Positions 17,171 through 23,570 of a stretch of 36,703 bases of DNA are shown in pieces. The stretch comes from Clostridia bacterium. Lineage in GTDB: Bacteria; Bacillota; Sulfobacillia; SLMV01. The position numbers and the translations under genes are program-made. The notes under the pieces were generated by a model, which saw only the letters and a program-made list of their open reading frames with translations, ran no database searches and was not told where the DNA came from. The stretch is taken from contig PUMD01000073.1 in the NCBI GenBank assembly GCA_003551215.1, positions 1 to 36,703 of the forward strand, given 5' to 3'. Each line of letters opens with the position of its first letter. Within the stretch, counting starts at the first letter, position 1.

Positions 17171-17260
17171 CAAATCACCTCCGCTTTTGCATCAGTGGTA
17201 GTGCGTACCACGCCATCAGCTAGTTTACCACAGAATTTCCTGATGCCCAGCCCCTTTGCA

Positions 17261-17303
17261 AAGGAAAAGGACAGAAGATCTCATTTGCGAGACCCCTCTG
17301 TCC
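17261..17303 (-). terminator. Intrinsic terminator of the glycine riboswitch (expression platform)
   Basis: On the transcript GGACAGA (17303-17297) can pair with TCTGTCC (17275-17269), extended by an inner GGTCTC/GAGATC stem, and is followed by TTTTCCTTT (17268-17260). The 5' arm uses the conserved 3' strand of aptamer 2, so glycine binding and terminator formation exclude each other. This is the layout of a glycine ON switch. Read directly from the sequence; switching itself is inferred from the family. Confidence 0.85.
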
Positions 17304-17475
17304 TGAAACCTGAGAGATTCCCCGGAAACCTCCCCGAGTTACCCCTTCGGTGCCCACCGGAAAACACCGGCAAGTCTCTCCAGAGACCCGTCAAAATGCG
17401 GTACTGAACCTGAGAGTTTACCCCTTCGGTGCAGGCATACTCACAAAGCATGCCTGGCTCTCCCGCAGTTGTCAT
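17290..17475 (-). promoter_or_regulatory. Tandem glycine riboswitch
   Basis: Two glycine aptamers in series. Aptamer 1 (about 17467-17397) has GGGAGAG, a variable hairpin, GCACCGAAGGGGTAAA, then CTCTCAGGTTCAGTACCGCA; its P1 pairs TGCGG (17467-17463) with CCGCA (17401-17397). Aptamer 2 (about 17390-17290) has TCTCTGGAGAG, a hairpin, GCACCGAAGGGGTAA, then CTCTCAGGTTTCAGGACAGAG; its P1 pairs TCTCT with AGAGG. Both share the conserved glycine-pocket sequences. The motif lies upstream of gcvT, its standard place, and is followed by a terminator. It would couple expression of the whole downstream operon to glycine. Confidence 0.96.
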
Positions 17476-17591
17476 CCGGGAACCGTATGCAGCTGTCAGC
17501 ATCTGTCATATCCGTCACCGTACCCAGGCGTGGACACACCTTCATTACAGTTATTCTGCACGACTCTGTAGATTCCTTCTTTGCCATCAAT

Positions 17592-17600
17592 ACTATAGCA
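17592..17600 (-). promoter_or_regulatory. Candidate extended -10 promoter of the glycine operon
   Basis: TGCTATAGT on the minus strand is an extended -10 (TGnTATAAT-like). No convincing -35 is placed 17 nt upstream, which extended -10 promoters tolerate. It overlaps the 3' side of the tadG-like gene end and would give a leader of about 110 nt before the riboswitch. It is the best promoter-like element in the 17480-17605 interval, where nothing else is seen. Confidence 0.4.
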
Positions 17601-17604
17601 AAAA

Positions 17605-18093
17605 TCAGTAATCGGTGCGAGGGCGAATTGAGGCATCCGCCTCTACTCTCAGGATTCCTTCGGGCAAGAGAACTAACCAGCCGGTGGGAACCTGCACGTC
17701 ACACCTGACCACAACAGTTGGGTAATCCAGCTCATCGCCCGTTACCGGGTGCAGCTGAACATCATCAGGGGAGGCATTCACCGCCCAGACTTCAACCCGG
17801 TGCACATCCCCTGCATCCAGCGATTCAATATTGTCATTGGCGTAGCTGCGGGCATAGTCCTCCGCTTTTTGAACATGCAGCCTCACTTCACCTTCCGCCA
17901 GCGCATCCCAATCAACCGAACCTACCGCGGCAAGAGCAGCCAGATCGGCGGCCGCCTGCAGCCGTATGCGCAGAAGCATGACCTGTCCCACATCCAGCGC
18001 CAGTGCGGTTGCGGCAATCAGGACCGGAAACCACAGGATGAGAGTTACCAGTGCCGCCCCCCGCATGCGTTCATCGCTCGTCAAGCCGCTCAC
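17605..18093 (-). CDS. TadG-like pilus assembly protein (minor pseudopilin/Flp-associated)
   Basis: About 162 residues with one N-terminal hydrophobic segment (RGAALVTLILWFPVLIAATA) followed by ALDVGQVMLLRIRLQAAADLAALA, the typical TadG/TadE-like opening, and then an extracytoplasmic domain. Unlike TadE and Flp it has no Glu at +5 after the glycine, so processing by a prepilin peptidase is doubtful. No von Willebrand domain is seen, and the protein is much shorter than full TadG. Start is uncertain: GTG 18093 overlaps tadE by 23 bp, and ATG 18066 is possible; neither has a strong ribosome site. Last gene of the Tad operon. Confidence 0.8.
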   Translation of the reverse strand: MSGLTSDERMRGAALVTLILWFPVLIAATALALDVGQVMLLRIRLQAAADLAALAAVGSVDWDALAEGEVRLHVQKAEDYARSYANDNIESLDAGDVHRVEVWAVNASPDDVQLHPVTGDELDYPTVVVRCDVQVPTGWLVLLPEGILRVEADASIRPRTDY

Positions 18094-18487
18094 TTCTGGT
18101 CACCACCTGCGCGGAAAGCTGGATGCTATCCGGCAGCACCGACCTGAGCATCTGCGTGCGCAGCTGGTAGCTGTACTCGATGCCCACCTCCACCGGCCTG
18201 CCGTAGGCCGCCTGATTCGGCTTCACCGCCAGATCTGCCTCCGAAGGGCACAGACCTCCCATCTGCAGCAGCGAATCGATACGCTGCTGTACCTCCGTTG
18301 CATATCCTCCGTGGACAGCCGCCTGCCGCGCCCCCTCGCGCGAGGCGGTACTCAGGACCAGCTGGGCGTGCATGATCATTGCTATTTCGAAACACAGCAT
18401 ACACATAAGCAGCAATATGGTGACCACCAGCGCAAATTCGGCTGCCACAGCCCCATCTTCCTTTTTCCATTGAGAATCGCCAGGCAC
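18071..18487 (-). CDS. tadE: TadE-family pseudopilin
   Basis: 138-residue pilin-like protein. The class III prepilin motif G|AVAAEF, followed by ALVVTILLLMCMLCFEIAM, gives a cleavage site with Glu at +5 and a single membrane helix; the rest is probably extracellular. REGARQAAVHGG is typical of TadE. The start is GTG 18487, 6 nt after GGGGAGGA. It follows flp by 70 bp, an interval occupied by a strong hairpin, and overlaps the tadG-like gene. It likely forms minor components or an initiation complex of the Flp pilus. Confidence 0.88.
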   Translation of the reverse strand: MPGDSQWKKEDGAVAAEFALVVTILLLMCMLCFEIAMIMHAQLVLSTASREGARQAAVHGGYATEVQQRIDSLLQMGGLCPSEADLAVKPNQAAYGRPVEVGIEYSYQLRTQMLRSVLPDSIQLSAQVVTRSERLDER

Positions 18488-18519
18488 AGCTATTCCTCCC
18501 CAAGAGACCGATTCTGAGT

Positions 18520-18548
18520 GGCGCCCGCGGAGGTGGCCCGCGGGCGCC
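18520..18548 (-). promoter_or_regulatory. Perfect 11-bp GC-rich hairpin between flp and tadE
   Basis: GGCGCCCGCGG, 7-nt loop, CCGCGGGCGCC, located 10 nt after the flp stop. No T-run follows, so it is not a canonical terminator. Hairpins at this place commonly protect the 3' end of an abundant pilin message while allowing some read-through to minor pilins. Structure seen directly; role inferred. Confidence 0.6.
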
Positions 18549-18557
18549 GAGGTTGTC

Positions 18558-18776
18558 CTATGTCCCCACGTTCTTCAGCTGGTCGACTATATCGTTTATT
18601 TGGGCTATGAGCTCTTCACTTAGGGTGCTCAGTACGCCGATCAGGGCAACTACCACCAGGGCCAAAATCAGGGCGTATTCAGCCGTCGCGGCACCCTTTT
18701 GCTGCCGTTTGATCCTCGGCAGCAGATGGAACAACCAGGCCGCCCCCCGCATGCTGATGGCTGACAGCTTATCCAT
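18558..18776 (-). CDS. flp: Flp-type pilin (major Tad pilus subunit)
   Basis: 72-residue prepilin. The leader of 28 residues ends in KG, and the mature protein starts AATAEYALILALVVVALIGVL, with the class III Glu(+5)-Tyr(+6) signature; the prepilin peptidase would cut between G28 and A29. A short amphipathic C-terminus (EELIAQINDIVDQL) completes the small Flp pilin. The start is ATG 18776, 6 nt after AGAGGAGGC. Placed after tadC and before tadE, rather than first as in the Aggregatibacter locus. It probably needs far more expression than its neighbours; the hairpin just downstream may help. Confidence 0.92.
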   Translation of the reverse strand: MDKLSAISMRGAAWLFHLLPRIKRQQKGAATAEYALILALVVVALIGVLSTLSEELIAQINDIVDQLKNVGT

Positions 18777-18812
18777 GGAAATGCCTCCTCTCACAGGCCG
18801 GCTGTCGTCGCC

Positions 18813-19448
18813 TCACCATCCAACGAAGGCCAATACATTCGGAAGGACAATGATCACAAATACCGGCGGGAACAAAAACACCACCGTACCTACTGCGAGA
18901 CGGAGCCCCAGCGTTCGCACTCTGACCCTCATCTCGTGCCGCTGCTTTGCGATCAGATCATCCTGCAGGTCTGCCAGCGCAGCCTGCGCCGGCAGACCGC
19001 GACGGATACAGTCGCGCAACAGGTGTGCTACCTGGCGGCAGGCGCTACCCCCCTGAGTTTCAAGTGAGCCGAGCATCACGTCCACGAAAGACTCTCCGGC
19101 CCGCGCCTGCGATTTCGCTGCCCTCAGCAGTTGTCTTATTGGAGAGTCAGCCAGTCGCACCGTGCTGTTGATGGCCTTATGCATGTTCATACCACCGGCG
19201 ACACCGACGTAGATCAGATCTACCCAGCGCACTACCCCACGGTCTAAGTCCTGCCGCACGCGCTCCTCTTTTCTACTGCGCATCCAGCGCCGCAGCCACC
19301 AGACGCCTTCATCACCGGATTGTGAGGGGCCCAGGAACCGTTGAAAAGCAGTTCCCTTCAGCCGGCCTGACACCAGGTGGCACAGCAGCAAAGCAGCTGC
19401 CGCAGCTGCGATACCGGCAGACAAGCCGGCCGCCAACCTGAGGAGCAT
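18813..19448 (-). CDS. tadC: Tad pilus inner-membrane protein TadC (T2SSF domain)
   Basis: 211-residue membrane platform protein of the Flp pilus machine. A first membrane helix (LLRLAAGLSAGIAAAAAALLL) is followed by a cytoplasmic T2SSF domain (IYVGVAGGMNMHKAI, QARAGESFVDVM, LPAQAALADLQDDL) and C-terminal helices (AVGTVVFLFPPVFVIIVLPNVL). ATG 19448 lies 2 nt after the tadB stop, with AAAGGAGG 9 nt upstream; the longer frame to 19517 would sit inside tadB. It pairs with TadB to form the platform moved by the ATPase TadA. Confidence 0.88.
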   Translation of the reverse strand: MLLRLAAGLSAGIAAAAAALLLCHLVSGRLKGTAFQRFLGPSQSGDEGVWWLRRWMRSRKEERVRQDLDRGVVRWVDLIYVGVAGGMNMHKAINSTVRLADSPIRQLLRAAKSQARAGESFVDVMLGSLETQGGSACRQVAHLLRDCIRRGLPAQAALADLQDDLIAKQRHEMRVRVRTLGLRLAVGTVVFLFPPVFVIIVLPNVLAFVGW

Positions 19449-19450
19449 CC

Positions 19451-20191
19451 TCACCAGCCTCCTTTCACCGAGGTTAAAGTCCAGTAAATGTAAAGCAGCC
19501 CTGCTACCCAGGAACATATGCCGTATATGAGCGCTGCCCGCCCGGGCACAGAATGCAAAAGAGGCTCAAGCATCTCGGGTCGGGTGACAAGGGCAAAACC
19601 TGCCACGCCGAGCGGCAGACAGGCGACGACCAGCGCTGAATACCTGGCCTCTGCACTTTCCTCAGCAGCTTCGGCAGCAAGCCGGCGGCGCCTCCGGGCT
19701 ATCTCCTCCAAAGCAGCCAGCGAATGGGAAAGGTCTCCACCGGACTGACGCGAAAACTGCAGTGCTGATATGAAGCGGTAAAATATGGGGTGCTGGATCC
19801 CCTTGTAGGAGTCCCAGAGGGCATCTTCCAAGCTGACTCCCACTTCAAAGCGGTCCAGTGCGTCCGAAAATACTCTCCGAAGCAGTGGACCATCTGCCCT
19901 TGTGGCCGCGCATTTCACCACTTCCAACGGAACTCTTCCGCTGCGCGCCTGACGCACCAACATCGGCAGAGCATCGACCAACTGATCACCCAACTTCTGG
20001 GCACGCCTCCTGCTGGCCCAACGCCGAAGCAAGCGCCGCATAAGGCCACTGCCTGCGGCCGCCGCTTTGCGCATCCGATCCCACGCTGTCAGCCGTGTCC
20101 TCCTTGAACCAAGAATGAGAACTAAAAATGAACAAACAGACACACCCGCAGCGACTCCCGCTGTCACTGCCCAAACAGTCAAAATCCTCAT
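19451..20191 (-). CDS. tadB: Tad pilus inner-membrane protein TadB (T2SSF domain)
   Basis: 246-residue platform protein. An N-terminal membrane helix (VWAVTAGVAAGVSVCSFLVL) leads to a basic region and a T2SSF domain with LVDALPMLVRQARSG, FEVGVSLEDALW and QSGGDLSHSLAALEEIA, then two C-terminal helices (SALVVACLPLGVAGFALV and AALIYGICSWVAGLLYIYW). ATG 20191 overlaps the tadA stop by 4 bp. It is slightly shorter than usual TadB proteins. Acts with TadC and TadA in pilus extension. Confidence 0.9.
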   Translation of the reverse strand: MRILTVWAVTAGVAAGVSVCSFLVLILGSRRTRLTAWDRMRKAAAAGSGLMRRLLRRWASRRRAQKLGDQLVDALPMLVRQARSGRVPLEVVKCAATRADGPLLRRVFSDALDRFEVGVSLEDALWDSYKGIQHPIFYRFISALQFSRQSGGDLSHSLAALEEIARRRRRLAAEAAEESAEARYSALVVACLPLGVAGFALVTRPEMLEPLLHSVPGRAALIYGICSWVAGLLYIYWTLTSVKGGW

Positions 20192-21450
20192 CGCGGCACA
20201 AACCCTTCATTGGACTGGTAGACGAAAACAGGCAGCACCCGGTCCTGTCCAGCAGTAATCTCGGCTATGCTCGCGACCCGCCGACTTCCATCAGGAGTCC
20301 TCATCAAATGGACCGCCAGGTCAACGACATCGGTTGCCTGTTCGACTATCACCTCATGCGGCAGTCCGCTGTCGGCCATCTGGATCAGGTGAGCCATGCG
20401 GCGCAGTGCGTGCTCCGGACCGGATGCGTGTATGGTGGCCATGGCTCCGGAATGACCCGTCGTCAGGGCCACCAGCAACTCGAAGGCTTCCTTCCCCCGA
20501 ACCTCACCAATAATCAGGCGGTCAGGACGCATTCTCAAAGCATTGCGAACCAGATCTCGCATCGTAACTTCGCCCGTACCGTCGGCGTTGGGCAGTCTTG
20601 TCTCCAGATGCAACCAGTGCCGATGCTGCAGTTTGAGCTCGGCAGCATCCTCGATGGTGACCACGCGTTCGCTTTCCGGAATCTCACGCGACAGAGCGTT
20701 CAGCAGCGTCGTCTTGCCTGTGCCGGCAGCGCCGCTGATCAGCAGATTGCGCCGCCGGGCCACTGAATCGGTCAGGAATTCAGCCATTTCCTCCGATAGA
20801 GCCCCCTTTTTCACCAGCTCCTCAAGAGCGAAAATATGGTGGTTGAATTTCCTCACAGTCAGATACGGACCTTCCACGCCAACCGGCCGCAGTATGGCGT
20901 GGACGCGTGATCCGTCCGGCAGTCTGCCGTCCGCCCAGGGATGGGCCACATCAATCCTTCTGCCCAGCGGGGCAAAAATCCGCTCCAGAACATCATGCAG
21001 CTGCTGCTGATCATCGAACTGCAGCTCGGTAAGGACCAGCTCACCGTCCTTCTCCACCCAGATCTCGTACGGTCCGTTGACCATGATCTCAGTCACCTGG
21101 TCATCACTGAGCAGATCAGTCAGCGGACCAAACCCCAAAAGCTTCTGCCCTATTTTGCGGGCCAGCTCGCCTCTCGCAGAACGAGCAAGCGATGTTTCAG
21201 TTTCAGCCAGCATGGTGCCTATTAGTCGGTAAAGCTTTTCCCTGCTGTCGGGAGATTTTCGCGCTTCGTCGAGCAGGGCCTGATGAGCAGTCACCACCCT
21301 CTGTTGAATGGCAGATACTACCTCTATCATTGCGGGGGAATCCATATGGAAATCCCCATCACCCCACGCGTCAGACTCGAAAAGCTGCATCTGATGCTGA
21401 CTGCGCTTTACCTCATACAGATCATCCAGACGCCTGAGAAATTCTGTCAC
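20188..21450 (-). CDS. tadA: Tad pilus assembly ATPase TadA/CpaF
   Basis: 420-residue hexameric ATPase that powers Flp pilus assembly. Walker A is GAAGTGKTT (240-248); other family motifs are VTEIMVNGPYEIWVE, RIDVAHPWADGRLPDGSRV, VTIEDAAELKL, the Walker B region RPDRLIIGEVRGKEA and the His-box GHSGAMATIHA. The start is GTG 21450, overlapping the cpaE stop (GTGA), with AAAGGGGG upstream; an open frame to 21507 lies inside cpaE. The alphabetic and physical order cpaB-cpaE-tadA-tadB-tadC is that of many Gram-positive tad loci. Confidence 0.96.
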   Translation of the reverse strand: MTEFLRRLDDLYEVKRSQHQMQLFESDAWGDGDFHMDSPAMIEVVSAIQQRVVTAHQALLDEARKSPDSREKLYRLIGTMLAETETSLARSARGELARKIGQKLLGFGPLTDLLSDDQVTEIMVNGPYEIWVEKDGELVLTELQFDDQQQLHDVLERIFAPLGRRIDVAHPWADGRLPDGSRVHAILRPVGVEGPYLTVRKFNHHIFALEELVKKGALSEEMAEFLTDSVARRRNLLISGAAGTGKTTLLNALSREIPESERVVTIEDAAELKLQHRHWLHLETRLPNADGTGEVTMRDLVRNALRMRPDRLIIGEVRGKEAFELLVALTTGHSGAMATIHASGPEHALRRMAHLIQMADSGLPHEVIVEQATDVVDLAVHLMRTPDGSRRVASIAEITAGQDRVLPVFVYQSNEGFVPR

Positions 21451-22688
21451 CTCAACCTGCCCCCTTTCTGCCCCACCCCAGCAATTCCGCGGAGAAGCCG
21501 CGTCCACCAGGTGTGCCTCTTTTGTGACACAGAGAGGTCAAACATTTCCTGCAGCACACGGTCAAAGGCTTCGACGATTTCCGGCATGCCCTTTGACAGG
21601 ACCAGGGGACGGCCTGAGCTCAGAGCTTCGGCGGCGGCTCCTCCGGCCTCGGGAATTTCGCCTACACATATGCAGTCGAGGAATTCTTCGATCTCGCTGG
21701 TGGAAACGAGCGCTCCGTCATATTGACGGTTAACAAGCAGCCTGACTCTATCTGACACCCGTGGGGTCAGCTCTTTTAGCACACCCAAAGCTCCCTTCAG
21801 TCTGCGGGGGGCAGCTACATCCTGAGTGACTGGAGCCAACACAAAACTGGCAGCCTCGGCAGAACGATAGCTGATCTCGCATGCTGGATGACCAGGCGTA
21901 TCCATCACCACCAGGTCGAACATGTCACTGCATACTTCAACCACAGTGCTCAAACGTTCCCAGGGAGCCACTTCTACCAGTTCAGCTTTGCCCGGTGCGG
22001 AGATAACTGACAGTCCGGAAGGACGATACTCAGCCAATAGATCTGAGACCAGCTGAGGACTGAGGTCATCACCATAAGCAAGCAGGTCTATCACCGTCGG
22101 CCTGTCAAGCAGATCCAGATGCATTGCCACATCTCCGGCCCCGACGTCCAGATCAATCAGGCAGGTATTCAGGCCCAGGGCCGCCTGAGCACGGACGGCC
22201 AGATTCACCGCTGTCGTCGTCCTTCCCACGCCCCCCTTGGGATTGAAGACACTCACCGTCTGCCGGGAGAGTCGCGAGGAGGACCCGGCTCCTTCGGCAC
22301 CAGACCCGGGGTTGCTCTGCACGGCATCCGACTTAAGGCTTTCCTTCTGCAGCCAATCATCGCGGCAGACGCACATTACTGCATCGGGTCCTCCAAGGAG
22401 CAGCTCGCGACACCTGTTGAGCTGCTCGGCGTCCCGACAGAGTACAACTACCAGTGAAAAACGTGCTTCCTTTTGCTTCATCCACTGCAGCAGGTGGTCC
22501 TCTCCCCATTTGACATCTACTATGAGCATCTCCCCCTCAGATTCGGGAACAAGGTCATCGCGCAGCCTCGGCAGTACCCTGGATATGCAGACCAGCTCGT
22601 TTTGCTGCAGCCGGCTTACCAAGCCAAAATCCTCAGAAATTACTGTACATTCGGTGACTGTCTCACCGCTGCCACGATTCATGCTCAT
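21447..22688 (-). CDS. cpaE: Pilus assembly localisation protein CpaE/TadZ (receiver-like plus MinD ATPase)
   Basis: 413-residue protein with an atypical response-regulator-like N-terminal half (to about 110), a Ser/Gly-rich linker, and a MinD/ParA ATPase domain. The deviant Walker A reads NPKGGVGRTTT: the signature lysine K151 is present, but the usual second lysine is Arg156, as seen in many CpaE proteins. The A' region is TCLIDLDVGAGDVAMHL and the Walker B part is FDLVVMDTPG. The start is ATG 22688, 6 nt after GGAGGG, inside the cpaB end (26-bp overlap). Proposed to set the cell position of the pilus machine. Confidence 0.9.
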   Translation of the reverse strand: MSMNRGSGETVTECTVISEDFGLVSRLQQNELVCISRVLPRLRDDLVPESEGEMLIVDVKWGEDHLLQWMKQKEARFSLVVVLCRDAEQLNRCRELLLGGPDAVMCVCRDDWLQKESLKSDAVQSNPGSGAEGAGSSSRLSRQTVSVFNPKGGVGRTTTAVNLAVRAQAALGLNTCLIDLDVGAGDVAMHLDLLDRPTVIDLLAYGDDLSPQLVSDLLAEYRPSGLSVISAPGKAELVEVAPWERLSTVVEVCSDMFDLVVMDTPGHPACEISYRSAEAASFVLAPVTQDVAAPRRLKGALGVLKELTPRVSDRVRLLVNRQYDGALVSTSEIEEFLDCICVGEIPEAGGAAAEALSSGRPLVLSKGMPEIVEAFDRVLQEMFDLSVSQKRHTWWTRLLRGIAGVGQKGGRLR

Positions 22689-23433
22689 CACTGTCCCTCC
22701 GTTTTTCGTCGTCTTTGACATCGCCCGGTGGGTCAACAGCATACGGATAGCTAAAGAGGTTGCCCCCCGTGACGCCCTCTCCCTGCTGTGCAGCTTCTGG
22801 ATGATACGGACTCACAGCAAGATAGACCTCTCCGGTCGACATGGCATAAGAAATTGCCTCCGCCTGGTGCGTTGTCACAGCAACCACCGCAGTAGACAGC
22901 TGCTCACGGTCCTCTGCCTGCCAGGGCGCACCGGAAGAATCACGGATGTCCAGTACCCTGAGGCCTGACAGCAGCAGTCTTGCAGTAGCTGGCCCGTGTA
23001 CGGAGCTTTCGCGGAAGTAAAACACATCCACCAGATGTCCAGGAAGTACGGCGCCGCCGACGGCCGTGTCCGGACCGCAGGGTATAGCCATAGCCCTCTC
23101 GTCTTCCGTCAGCTGCCAGACAATACCTCCGGCCTGCGTACCGGGATAGATCAGTTCATCCCTCAGTATCTGCTCGCCAGGATACCACCGCCGGGTGGTG
23201 TAATGACCAACTACTTTTGCCGGATCAGACTCGCTGGTGGGCAAAACCGCGGATGCTGGCTGTTGCTCCACCGATATCATATCGCTAGTAATTTTTTGAT
23301 AAGCAGAAATTGGTTCTGCGGCAACCACTACTGCCTGCTGTTCAGACATGGCAGCCATATACACCATAAACCCAAGGCTGACCAGCAGCCCCACAACCCC
23401 AGCAAATATCAGGTAACGACGTGCCAACCACAC
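22663..23433 (-). CDS. cpaB: Flp pilus assembly protein CpaB/RcpC (SAF domain)
   Basis: 256-residue envelope protein: an N-terminal membrane helix (YLIFAGVVGLLVSLGFMVYM), then a SAF domain (VVVAAEPISAYQKITSDMI, RRWYPGEQILRDEL) and the RcpC C-terminal region (VGGAVLPGHLVDVFYF). The charged C-terminus (KDDEKRRDSDEHE) overlaps cpaE. The start is GTG 23433 with GGAGGTGAT 9 nt upstream. First gene of the Tad operon, only about 15 nt after the predicted transcription start. In diderms RcpC works with the secretin; no secretin gene is in the window, fitting a single-membrane envelope. Confidence 0.87.
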   Translation of the reverse strand: MWLARRYLIFAGVVGLLVSLGFMVYMAAMSEQQAVVVAAEPISAYQKITSDMISVEQQPASAVLPTSESDPAKVVGHYTTRRWYPGEQILRDELIYPGTQAGGIVWQLTEDERAMAIPCGPDTAVGGAVLPGHLVDVFYFRESSVHGPATARLLLSGLRVLDIRDSSGAPWQAEDREQLSTAVVAVTTHQAEAISYAMSTGEVYLAVSPYHPEAAQQGEGVTGGNLFSYPYAVDPPGDVKDDEKRRDSDEHESWQR

Positions 23434-23454
23434 TACATATCACCTCCATACCAC

Positions 23455-23483
23455 AATATGGCATCCGCGGAGCGGGATGTCAA
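23455..23483 (-). promoter_or_regulatory. Sigma-A-type promoter of the Tad operon
   Basis: TTGACA (23483-23478), 17-bp spacer, CATATT (23460-23455) on the minus strand. The -35 is perfect and the -10 matches 4 of 6. It gives a very short leader before cpaB GTG 23433. It is the best sigma-A promoter seen in the window. Confidence 0.7.
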
Positions 23484-23486
23484 GTC

Positions 23487-23516
23487 TTGCCAGTTGATAG
23501 AATAATATGGTATTAA
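23487..23516 (+). promoter_or_regulatory. Candidate promoter of the SLH-domain gene
   Basis: TTGCCA (23487-23492), 18-bp spacer, TATTAA (23511-23516) on the plus strand. Its -35 box is only 3 bp from the -35 box of the divergent Tad promoter, so one bound regulator could affect both surface structures. Confidence 0.45.
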
Positions 23517-23546
23517 TATGGGCAGTGACGTGAAAGGAGGAAGGTG

Positions 23547-23570
23547 ATGAGCAACCGCCAAAAATCATGA
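23547..23570 (+). CDS. Leader mini-ORF (MSNRQKS) overlapping the SLH gene start
   Basis: AAAGGAGG stands 6 nt before ATG 23547, which opens seven codons and a TGA at 23568-23570. The stop overlaps the ATG of the SLH gene (23567) as ATGA. The SLH gene has no ribosome site of its own in the preceding 15 nt, so ribosomes would reach it by termination-reinitiation. The alternative is a frameshift in what was one ORF. Confidence 0.5.
   Translation: MSNRQKS

Noticed and set aside
17174..17604. Possible small protein genes on either strand in the gcvT leader
   Set aside because: The interval is fully explained by the tandem glycine riboswitch, its terminator and the promoter region.
22237..22260. 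Arg in place of the second Walker A lysine in CpaE, considered as a loss of function
   Set aside because: KGGVGRT variants are common in CpaE/MinD relatives that keep the signature lysine, so this is not a sign of decay.
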